15,579 nt of DNA, taken from Spirochaetaceae bacterium. Its GTDB lineage: Bacteria; Spirochaetota; Spirochaetia; Treponematales; Breznakiellaceae. The notes beneath the pieces are model-generated. The model was given only the letters and a program-made list of their open reading frames with translations. It made no database searches and was not told the origin of the DNA. The position numbers and the translations under genes are program-made. Shown piece after piece: positions 7,042-13,015 of the stretch. The DNA lies in contig JAISDG010000095.1 of NCBI GenBank assembly GCA_031265015.1, positions 1 through 15,579 of the forward strand, in the 5' to 3' direction. How positions within the stretch are numbered: the stretch's first letter is position 1; every line of letters starts with the position of its first letter.

Positions 7042-7070
7042 ATCCTAACGGTTTCTCTGTATACTGTCAA
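7042..7070 (-). promoter_or_regulatory. Sigma70-type promoter of the sugar ABC operon
   Basis: On the minus strand TTGACA (7070-7065) is separated by exactly 17 nt from TAGGAT (7047-7042). The expected start is near 7035, leaving a 5' leader of about 45 nt that ends in a good Shine-Dalgarno. The leader overlaps nested inverted repeats. Confidence 0.65.
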
Positions 7071-7088
7071 TAGCACATGGCATAGGCG

Positions 7089-7125
7089 CACAAACGGCAT
7101 ACCGCGGCAACGCCGCGCTGCCGCG
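7089..7125. repeat. 37-bp dispersed hairpin repeat, copy B
   Basis: This matches 2213-2249 at 33 of 37 positions in the same orientation. Its stem is perfect: CGCGGCA pairs with TGCCGCG over a 9-nt loop. It lies between the end of the RpiR-family gene and the promoter of the ABC operon, so like copy A it sits at a boundary between two minus-strand units. Confidence 0.7.
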
Positions 7126-7158
7126 CCATACCGTCAAACAAAAACAAAAGGCGGCGCT

Positions 7159-8058
7159 TTAGGCGGTATGGGTAGCGATAAGGGTTTCTTCCAGGGCCTG
7201 GAGGGCGGCGTTTAAATTTTTCGCCAGCAGCAGGGAATAGAGCATATCCACCACGGCAAGCTGGCTTATCCGGGATACCATGGCGCCGGGCCTGAGAACC
7301 TGTTCGGTAGAAGGAACCAGCAGGGGAACCCGGGCATACCCGCGGAGGGTGTTGGGGGTTTCGCTGGTCACCGTGATCACGGCGGCACCCTTTTTTTTCG
7401 CCCACTCCCCGGCGGAAAGCATGGCGGGGGTTTCTCCCGAATAGGAAATGATGACCGCCGCGTCATGTTCTTTCAGGTTGCAGGCGGCGGTTATCTGGAG
7501 GTCCGTATCCAGGGGAGCCGAGCAGGGAACGCCGATACGGAGGAGTTTCTGGTACAGATCCTGGGCTACAAGGCTCGAGGCCCCCACTCCGAAAATCGCC
7601 GTGATCCGGGCCCGCTCGATAAGTTCCGCCGCCAGGCTTAAAAGGTGGATGTCGCTTAAGGATTCGAGCCAGGCCATACTCCGCTGGATGCCGCCTATCA
7701 CGTCCTTTACGACGGCCGCGGGATCTTTTTCCCGGTTCAGATCCTGGCTGGGCAGATACCGTTCGGCGGAGGTCCTGAATACGTCATGGGAAAGGCGTAT
7801 CTTGAAGTCCGAATAGCCCTCAAGGCCGATGCGCCGGCAAAACCGGACTATCGCTGCCTGGCTTACCCCGCTTTGTTTTGCCAGCTCGGCGATATTATAA
7901 TAAACGACCTTTCTTGGCTCCGCGACAATATAGTCCGCGGCCTTGCGTTCCGCCTTGGAAAGCCTGGGAAGACATTCTCTGATGGTAAAAAGGATGCTGT
8001 CCAGAAAATCCTCCCTCGGCCCCGCGCCTTTTTCAAAAGCCGGCCCGGCTTCGCTCAC
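7159..8058 (-). CDS. RpiR/MurR-family transcriptional regulator with SIS domain
   Basis: The 299-residue frame holds an N-terminal RpiR helix-turn-helix (LSKAERKAADYI, then NIAELAKQSGVSQAAIVRFC, about 33-89). A C-terminal SIS sugar-phosphate-binding domain follows (GVGASS at 157-162, SYSGET at 205-210). Family members sense phosphosugars; MurR of E. coli controls murQ and binds MurNAc-6-P. This gene is 45 bp downstream of murQ and on the same strand, so it probably controls murQ and perhaps the divergent PTS operon. The start is uncertain: GTG 8058 has only a weak ribosome binding site and adds an atypical N-terminal extension. AGGGAGG lies 5 nt before a CTG at 8004, which would give a 281-residue protein of more normal RpiR shape. 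Confidence 0.9.
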   Translation of the reverse strand: MSEAGPAFEKGAGPREDFLDSILFTIRECLPRLSKAERKAADYIVAEPRKVVYYNIAELAKQSGVSQAAIVRFCRRIGLEGYSDFKIRLSHDVFRTSAERYLPSQDLNREKDPAAVVKDVIGGIQRSMAWLESLSDIHLLSLAAELIERARITAIFGVGASSLVAQDLYQKLLRIGVPCSAPLDTDLQITAACNLKEHDAAVIISYSGETPAMLSAGEWAKKKGAAVITVTSETPNTLRGYARVPLLVPSTEQVLRPGAMVSRISQLAVVDMLYSLLLAKNLNAALQALEETLIATHTA

Positions 8059-8103
8059 CGTTCCGTCCGCCGATCCGGCGGCGGTTTTAAAAAGGCGCCG
8101 CCA

Positions 8104-9009
8104 TTATAGTATGCCCGGAATCCCCCCGATACGGCCATCCGCCCGGGCAAGAAGTTCTTCCGCTTTGGATTTATCCGTTCCCAGAAGGACCATGACGACG
8201 GCTGTTTTGGCGTTTCCCCCGGAAGCTTCCAGCGCCGTCTCCGCCTCTTCCCGGGAACAGGCTGAAAGTTCCCGGATCATTCTGACGGCCCGGAGTACCA
8301 GTTTTTGGTTTACCGGTTTCATGTCTACCATCAGGTTTTTGTAAACCCTGCCCCAGCGGATCATCGCCGTGGTGGTAAGCATGTTCAGGATAAGCTTTTG
8401 GGCGGTGCCGGACTTCATCCTGGTGGAACCGGTCACTACCTCGGGACCCACTCCGGCGTAGAGCTTGTGCTCCGCCAGGGCGAAGGTTTTTGATTCCCGG
8501 TTACAACTGATAGCCCCGGTAACGGCCCCCAGGCTCCGGGCATATTCCAGGCCCCCCAGCACATACGGGGCCTGGCCGGAGGCGGTAATTCCCACCAGGA
8601 CGTCCCGGGAGTTAAAGCCCCGGGCCTCCAGTTCTTTTTTCCCGGCGCCGGAATCGTCCTCCACCGCCTCCAGCGACCGGGTCAGGGCTTCCGGCCCGCC
8701 GGCGATAAGCCCCTGAACCAGGGCGGGATCGGTCCCGTAGGTAGGGGGACATTCGGAAGCGTCCAGTACCCCCAGCCGGCCGGAAGTACCGGCGCCGATA
8801 TAGAAAAGCCGCCCCCCCTCTTTAAACGCGCCGGCAATGGCCTCCGCCAGGGCGGCGATTTCCGGCAGTATCCGGCCTACCGCGGGGGCGACCTTACAAT
8901 CTTCCGCGTTAATAATGGTTACGATTTCCAGGGCGGACCTGGAACTAATGTCGGCGGAAGCGGCGTTCCGCTGTTCCGTCGTACAGCGCTCCAGTGCGTC
9001 ATCTATCAT
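8104..9009 (-). CDS. murQ: N-acetylmuramic acid 6-phosphate etherase
   Basis: The 301-residue product matches MurQ in length and motifs. Residues 69-92 carry the phosphosugar-binding IGAGTSGRLG and the catalytic-Glu segment ASECPPTYG (Glu87). A second conserved acidic segment EAVEDD follows near 114-119, then ITASGQAPYVLGGL (141-154) and GSTRMKSGTAQKLILNM (194-210), the family hallmark. The enzyme cleaves the lactyl ether of MurNAc-6-P in the cytosol, giving GlcNAc-6-P and D-lactate, and belongs to peptidoglycan recycling or scavenging. A SIS fold is expected. The ATG at 9009 has no Shine-Dalgarno and lies 7 nt after a -10 hexamer. It is divergent from the GNAT/PTS operon and is followed by the RpiR-family gene. 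No MurP, NagA, NagB or AnmK gene is in the window. Confidence 0.96.
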   Translation of the reverse strand: MIDDALERCTTEQRNAASADISSRSALEIVTIINAEDCKVAPAVGRILPEIAALAEAIAGAFKEGGRLFYIGAGTSGRLGVLDASECPPTYGTDPALVQGLIAGGPEALTRSLEAVEDDSGAGKKELEARGFNSRDVLVGITASGQAPYVLGGLEYARSLGAVTGAISCNRESKTFALAEHKLYAGVGPEVVTGSTRMKSGTAQKLILNMLTTTAMIRWGRVYKNLMVDMKPVNQKLVLRAVRMIRELSACSREEAETALEASGGNAKTAVVMVLLGTDKSKAEELLARADGRIGGIPGIL

Positions 9010-9016
9010 AGCTTAT

Positions 9017-9045
9017 ATCGTATCCGCCGTCTTTTTTTCTGTCAA
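9017..9045 (-). promoter_or_regulatory. murQ promoter, probably leaderless
   Basis: On the minus strand a consensus TTGACA (9045-9040) is followed after exactly 17 nt by TACGAT (9022-9017). The -10 hexamer ends 7 nt before the murQ ATG, and the gap ATAAGCT has no Shine-Dalgarno. Transcription should therefore start at or beside the start codon. Confidence 0.7.
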
Positions 9046-9060
9046 GAAATTTTTTTTCAA

Positions 9061-9090
9061 TTTTACGGAATTTATTGCTTTTTTACGATT
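9061..9090. promoter_or_regulatory. Direct repeats between the divergent murQ and PTS promoters
   Basis: TTTTACGGAA (9061-9070) and TTTTACGATT (9081-9090) start exactly 20 bp apart, close to two helical turns, in the centre of the divergent intergenic region. The surrounding region is AT-rich with several T-runs, which could also act as UP elements. The repeats are candidate half-sites for the RpiR-family regulator; that link is inference. Confidence 0.4.
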
Positions 9091-9104
9091 TTTTTAAAAA
9101 AAAC

Positions 9105-9133
9105 TTGCAAAATAAAGGAAAACCGGGTATACT
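9105..9133 (+). promoter_or_regulatory. Promoter of the GNAT/deacetylase/PTS operon, probably leaderless
   Basis: TTGCAA (9105-9110) and TATACT (9128-9133) are separated by exactly 17 nt. TATACT ends 7 nt before the ATG at 9141, and the gap GTTGACC lacks a Shine-Dalgarno sequence, so the mRNA is predicted to be leaderless. Upstream T/A-runs may help as an UP element. Confidence 0.7.
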
Positions 9134-9140
9134 GTTGACC

Positions 9141-10079
9141 ATGGAAATTGTTGAATACCGTCAGGATTTTGAATCGCCGCTGGTGGAACTCTGGAACCGG
9201 GTCTTATGGACCGATACGCTCACGATCCGCAAATTCCGCGGGCAGGCCCTTTTTGACGATAATTTTGATTCCTCCCTCTGCGATGTGGCCCTGGAAGACG
9301 GCCGGGCCGCCGGTTTTATTCTGGCTACCAAACGGAAGTTTCCCTACATGGAACGGGGGCTGGAACCGGACCGGGGCTGGATCAACGTCCTCTTCGTGGA
9401 TCCGGCCTTCCGGCGAAAAGGCTGGGGAACCAGGCTGCTCCTGGGGGCCGAACAAAAACTCGCCGCCCTGGGGGTAAAGCAAATCACCTATGGGGCCTAT
9501 TCGCCCAATTACTTTTTTCCCGGGGTGGACTGCGAAAACTTTCCGGAGGCGAAGGCCTTCCTTGAAAAGCACGGTTACCGGGCGGGGGAAGAAGCCTACT
9601 CCATGAAAAAGGACCTCCAGGGATACCGCCTGTCCGGTGAGGGCCGGCAAAAAAAAGAAGAGGCCGAACAAAAGGGGTACCGGTTTATCAATTTTGAGTA
9701 CCGGTATGCCCTGGAACTGCTGGAATTTACCAGAACCGAATTCGGCGGCGGCTGGAAGCGGAACGCCCTTATCAGCATGCGGAACAACCTGGCGGAGGAC
9801 TGCATACTCCTTGCCCTGAACAAAGGGGGCCGCATTGCCGGTTTCTGCATGAGGATGATCGACGGCAACCCCCTGCGCTTCGGCCCCATCGGCGTGGCGG
9901 CCGCGGAACGGAACGCCGGCCTTGGAGGCATACTCCTGGACATTATGCAGGGCGAAATGGCCCGGCGGGGACTTTACCAGCTTTTCTTTTTATCCACCGA
10001 CGAACCGGGCCGCCGTTTCTACGAACGGCACGGGCTACAGGTGTTCAGGACTTTTACCGGTTACCGGAAGGAGCTGTAG
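9141..10079 (+). CDS. Tandem GNAT-family acetyltransferase
   Basis: The 312-residue protein contains two GNAT domains. The first (about 1-155) has VLFVDPAFRRKGWGTRLL, with the acetyl-CoA pyrophosphate-binding R-x-x-G-x-G pattern at Arg91 to Gly96. The second (about 180-312) has GPIGVAAAERNAGLGGILL with the matching pattern around residues 257-262, and ends with a typical GNAT tail (STDEPGRRFYERHGLQVF). Such proteins transfer acyl groups from acyl-CoA to amines. I chose ATG 9141 because it follows the promoter by 7 nt; the longer frame from 9075 would read through the promoter and has poor coding character. It ends 3 bp before the deacetylase-like gene and leads the PTS operon. The acceptor is unknown; an amino sugar is plausible from context. 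Confidence 0.88.
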   Translation: MEIVEYRQDFESPLVELWNRVLWTDTLTIRKFRGQALFDDNFDSSLCDVALEDGRAAGFILATKRKFPYMERGLEPDRGWINVLFVDPAFRRKGWGTRLLLGAEQKLAALGVKQITYGAYSPNYFFPGVDCENFPEAKAFLEKHGYRAGEEAYSMKKDLQGYRLSGEGRQKKEEAEQKGYRFINFEYRYALELLEFTRTEFGGGWKRNALISMRNNLAEDCILLALNKGGRIAGFCMRMIDGNPLRFGPIGVAAAERNAGLGGILLDIMQGEMARRGLYQLFFLSTDEPGRRFYERHGLQVFRTFTGYRKEL

Positions 10080-10082
10080 GCG

Positions 10083-10763
10083 ATGGGCGGAATAAAACGG
10101 ATTGTCAGTATCGGCGCCCATTCCCTGGACGCGGAACTTTTGGGAGGTCCCCTGACGCTGAAATACGCCCGGGAAGGGGCCCGGTGTACCCTGATCCATG
10201 TAACCCAGGGAAGGCTGGAAGATCCCGCGGCGACCGAGGAAGCCAAAAAGGCGTACCTGGCGGAACTGCTTAACCAGAACAAGCGGGCCGCGGAAAAACT
10301 GGGGGCCGATACCATCTGGCTGGGTTATGTTTCCAGCAATATGCCGGACCTTCCGGAATTCCAGAAACGGCTGGAAACATACTTTACCGAAGAAAAGGTT
10401 CAGCTGGCGATTACCCACTGGCGGGGCTCCATGCATCCCAGGCACATCAACACCCATGACGCCGTTACCGGGGCGGTTAAACATCTGCGGGAACAGGGAA
10501 ACCCCATCAGGCTCCTCTACGGCGAAACCTTCGAAGACCTGGTCGGCTTTATTCCCCAGGCGTACTTTAGCCTGGATGAACAGGAAGTACAGCAGTGGTT
10601 TTCCGCCCTGAAAGAATACCAGGTATTCCGGGGGGACATTAACGACTTCCCCTACATTCCCTACTATACGACCAACGGAAAAGTCCGGGCCATTGAATCC
10701 AACAACAGGGATTTTACGGTCTGTTATATGTACGCCAGTTTGATCGAAAACCGGCTTTTTTAA
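10083..10763 (+). CDS. PIG-L-like deacetylase homologue with altered active site
   Basis: The 226-residue protein resembles the PIG-L/LmbE fold of zinc-dependent N-deacetylases acting on GlcNAc-type groups. The family motif AHPDDxE appears as AHSLDAE at residues 12-18. The zinc-binding His13 and Asp16 are kept, but the general-base Asp is Leu15. The second motif, normally HPDH, reads HPRH at 118-121, keeping both histidines. No signal peptide or membrane segment is visible, so it should be cytosolic. It is the second gene of the operon and ends 12 bp before the IIB gene. In the E. coli aga locus a deacetylase also accompanies a mannose-family PTS, so a role on an imported N-acetyl sugar is plausible. 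The substitutions may mean changed chemistry or a binding role. Confidence 0.82.
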   Translation: MGGIKRIVSIGAHSLDAELLGGPLTLKYAREGARCTLIHVTQGRLEDPAATEEAKKAYLAELLNQNKRAAEKLGADTIWLGYVSSNMPDLPEFQKRLETYFTEEKVQLAITHWRGSMHPRHINTHDAVTGAVKHLREQGNPIRLLYGETFEDLVGFIPQAYFSLDEQEVQQWFSALKEYQVFRGDINDFPYIPYYTTNGKVRAIESNNRDFTVCYMYASLIENRLF

Positions 10764-10775
10764 GAGGAGGAATTC

Positions 10776-11270
10776 ATGGGGAAAGTCTACGTCCGGGTTG
10801 ATGACCGGCTGATCCACGGCCAGACCATTGTCGCGTGGTGCCCCACGCTGGGAATAAAAGAAATTATCGGCATCGACGATGAAAGCGCAAAAAATCCCAC
10901 GCTCAAATCCATCATGATCATGAGCGTTCCTCCGGGATATAAAACCCACATTGCAAGCGCCGGCGAGGCCGCGGCCCTGCTCGGCGTCCCCTCCGCCGGC
11001 AACCGGCTGGTGATCGTCAAATTCCCTTCGGTGCTCCCCCGTATCGCCGGGGCCCTTAAGGACTGCGAGTTTATCATGCTGGGTAACATTTCCAAACGGG
11101 ACGGGTCGGTATACAAACTGGGGGGCGCCACGGGAATTTTTTACCTCAGCAAACAGGATGTACAGGATATCGACAATCTGGTTACACTGGGCTTTACGGT
11201 GAATTTCCAGCAGCTGCCAAACACGGCAAAAACCAGCTGGGATTCATTCAGAAAAACTATATCTATATAG
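10776..11270 (+). CDS. PTS mannose/fructose/sorbose-family IIB subunit
   Basis: The 164-residue protein starts with YVRVDDRLIHGQ, the hallmark of the family IIB component, with the phosphorylatable His at residue 14. Length and later motifs (FIMLGNISKRDGS, about 99-111) fit the family. IIB accepts phosphate from phosphorylated IIA and passes it to the sugar entering through IIC/IID, in the cytosol at the inner membrane. GAGGAGG lies 5 nt before the ATG. It is followed by IIC after 14 bp. No IIA domain is fused here or encoded in the window, so IIA must come from elsewhere. Confidence 0.95.
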   Translation: MGKVYVRVDDRLIHGQTIVAWCPTLGIKEIIGIDDESAKNPTLKSIMIMSVPPGYKTHIASAGEAAALLGVPSAGNRLVIVKFPSVLPRIAGALKDCEFIMLGNISKRDGSVYKLGGATGIFYLSKQDVQDIDNLVTLGFTVNFQQLPNTAKTSWDSFRKTISI

Positions 11271-11284
11271 ATAAGGAGAAGAAC

Positions 11285-12070
11285 ATGACGATGACTCAAA
11301 TTGTTCTGATTGGCCTATTCATCTATCTGGGATCCATAGGTTCAATCGTGGGGAATACCATAGGCTGGTACGCCCTGGGAAGGCCGCTGGTTGCTTCCTT
11401 TGTGGTGGGAATCATCCTGGGCGATGTTCCCGCGGCGATGACGGTAGGCATACCCCTGCAAATTATGTACATGGGGAATGTAACCCCCGGCGGCGCGGTA
11501 GCCTGGGATCTTTCCTACGCCACCTACATAGGGACCGCGGGAGCGCTGGTCTTTGGAAAAGGCCTGGACGTTACCGGGGTCATAGGCCTGGCGGTGGTGT
11601 TCGCCGGTATCGGGGGCCTGGTAGGCCAGCTGATGTGGAACCTTTCCTACGCGCTGAACCTGCCCTTAAACCGGGTGGCGAATAAATACGCCGAGGCGGG
11701 GGACGTTAAAAAAATGTTTATCCCCAACCTGGTCCTGGGCCAGATTATCGGCTTCCTCTGCCGCTTTGTTCCGGCGGTCATCGTCCTTAGCTCCATGACC
11801 GCCGCTTCCGCCCAAACAGACTTTGCGACCCTGATTCCCGGGTGGGTTACCACCGCTCTGGGAGTCTTCGGCGGCATGATGGCCGCCCTGGGGATGGGCA
11901 TCATCCTTTCCTTCCTCTACAAAAAACAGTACCACATCGTGATTTTCCTGGGAGGCTTTATCCTCGTAACCTACTTTAAGCTGAGCGTCATGGCGGTGGC
12001 CGTGGCGGCGATTATCATCGCGGTGCTCTACTACACCGCGGCAAGCAGAAAGGAGGCCCGCCATGACTAA
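11285..12070 (+). CDS. PTS mannose/fructose/sorbose-family IIC subunit
   Basis: The 261-residue protein is highly hydrophobic, with several membrane segments (for example about 5-22, 34-58, 92-118, 148-170, 185-210 and 218-248). It has typical family features such as IGNTIGWYALGRPLVASFVVGI-like opening helices, GIPLQIMYMGNVTPGGAVAWD and the MAALGMGIILSFLY region. With IID it forms the membrane channel that carries and phosphorylates the sugar. AGGAG lies 6 nt before the first ATG; a second ATG two codons later is less well placed. The 3' end overlaps the IID gene by 8 bp, suggesting translational coupling. The sugar cannot be named; the sequence seems divergent from classical ManY. Confidence 0.93.
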   Translation: MTMTQIVLIGLFIYLGSIGSIVGNTIGWYALGRPLVASFVVGIILGDVPAAMTVGIPLQIMYMGNVTPGGAVAWDLSYATYIGTAGALVFGKGLDVTGVIGLAVVFAGIGGLVGQLMWNLSYALNLPLNRVANKYAEAGDVKKMFIPNLVLGQIIGFLCRFVPAVIVLSSMTAASAQTDFATLIPGWVTTALGVFGGMMAALGMGIILSFLYKKQYHIVIFLGGFILVTYFKLSVMAVAVAAIIIAVLYYTAASRKEARHD

Positions 12071-12929
12071 GACCATCAGCGATAAAACCCTCAAGAAATC
12101 GTTCTTTAACTGGTTCTTCTGGAACGGCTGCTCCCAGCAGGCCGAATCCATGCTGGGCATGGCCTTTGGGCAGGCCATGGCCCCGGTGATCGACGAACTC
12201 TACGACAGCCGGGAAGAAAAAGCCGAAGCCCTTAAGCGGCACATTACCCTCTTTAATACCGAATCCCAGGTGGGTTCCATTTGTAACGGAATTGTCTGCG
12301 GTCTGGAGGAAGCCAACGCCAACAAACAGTGCAGCCCGGAACTTATCTCCAGCGCCAAGGTGGCCCTGATCGGCCCCACCTCGGCTATCGGCGATTCCCT
12401 CTGGGTGGCCACCATCATCCCCATACTGCTGACCATTTGCCTTTCCATTGCCCAGGCGAACCCCGCCACGGCATGGCTTGGGCCCGTGCTGTACCTTATC
12501 ATCTATCCTATCGGAACCTGCCTTCTTAGCTGGTTCCTCTTTAAGCTGGGGAAAAGGTCCGGCCTTGAGGGAATGCAGAACTTTATGGCCACGGGAAAAC
12601 TCCATACCCTGACGGAAACCATGACCGTGCTGGGGCTGATTGTGGTGGGCGCGCTGACCGCTTCCTTTGTGTCGGTAACCCTGCCCATCCGGATTACCCG
12701 GGATGTGTACGACGCGGTGAATAACACGGTACTGGAAAACCAGGTTATCTTTAACGCCGACGGAGTGGTAAACGCCATATTCCCCAAGATTCTTCCCCTG
12801 GGCCTGACCCTGTGGGTGTACCGCCTCTACTCCAAGAAAAAATTCTCTCCCCTGGCGCTGATGGGCATTATCCTGATCCTGGCCCTGCTCCTTACCTGGA
12901 TTGGCTATGCCACGGGCTTTTACGCCTGA
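12063..12929 (+). CDS. PTS mannose/fructose/sorbose-family IID subunit
   Basis: The 288-residue protein begins with a family-like cytoplasmic part: FFNWFFWNGCSQQAESMLGM, then HITLFNTES (family HxxFFNT-type motif) and KVALIGPTSAIGDSLW (compare the family GPxAGIGDS). Membrane segments follow near 115-165, 205-225, 245-262 and 268-286. The residues after GIGDS differ from the usual WGTxxPI, so this looks like a divergent subgroup. It overlaps IIC by 8 bp, with AAAGGAGG inside the IIC end. It is the last gene of the operon and is followed 16 bp later by a strong bidirectional terminator. Confidence 0.93.
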   Translation: MTKTISDKTLKKSFFNWFFWNGCSQQAESMLGMAFGQAMAPVIDELYDSREEKAEALKRHITLFNTESQVGSICNGIVCGLEEANANKQCSPELISSAKVALIGPTSAIGDSLWVATIIPILLTICLSIAQANPATAWLGPVLYLIIYPIGTCLLSWFLFKLGKRSGLEGMQNFMATGKLHTLTETMTVLGLIVVGALTASFVSVTLPIRITRDVYDAVNNTVLENQVIFNADGVVNAIFPKILPLGLTLWVYRLYSKKKFSPLALMGIILILALLLTWIGYATGFYA

Positions 12930-12945
12930 CGGTTCAGGCAGCAAC

Positions 12946-12978
12946 AAAAAAACCGCCGGACAATCCGGCGGTTTTTTT
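12946..12978. terminator. Bidirectional intrinsic terminator
   Basis: A perfect CCGCCGG / CCGGCGG stem with loop ACAAT is flanked by seven A on the left and seven T on the right, which can extend the stem. It can stop both the plus-strand PTS operon (stop at 12929) and the minus-strand lipoprotein gene (stop at 13016) arriving from the other side. Confidence 0.95.
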
Positions 12979-13015
12979 ATGGCTACGGGGCCGTTACGGT
13001 ATCTGCCGTTTCCCC

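Noticed and set aside
7060..7065. TATACT on the plus strand as a promoter for a small rightward gene
   Set aside because: It lies within the minus-strand promoter region, has no -35, and the ATG downstream leads into no plausible coding sequence.
9075..9140. N-terminal extension of the GNAT protein
   Set aside because: The 22 extra codons are A/T-run sequence containing the -35 and -10 elements; the natural GNAT start is ATG 9141.
10035..10949. Minus-strand open frame of 304 codons
   Set aside because: It is antisense to the PIG-L-like and IIB genes, whose motifs are convincing; the antisense product has no recognisable domain.
12015..12947. Minus-strand open frame of 310 codons
   Set aside because: It is antisense to the IID gene, with composition typical of a shadow frame (Gly, His, Gln rich), and it overlaps the terminator region.
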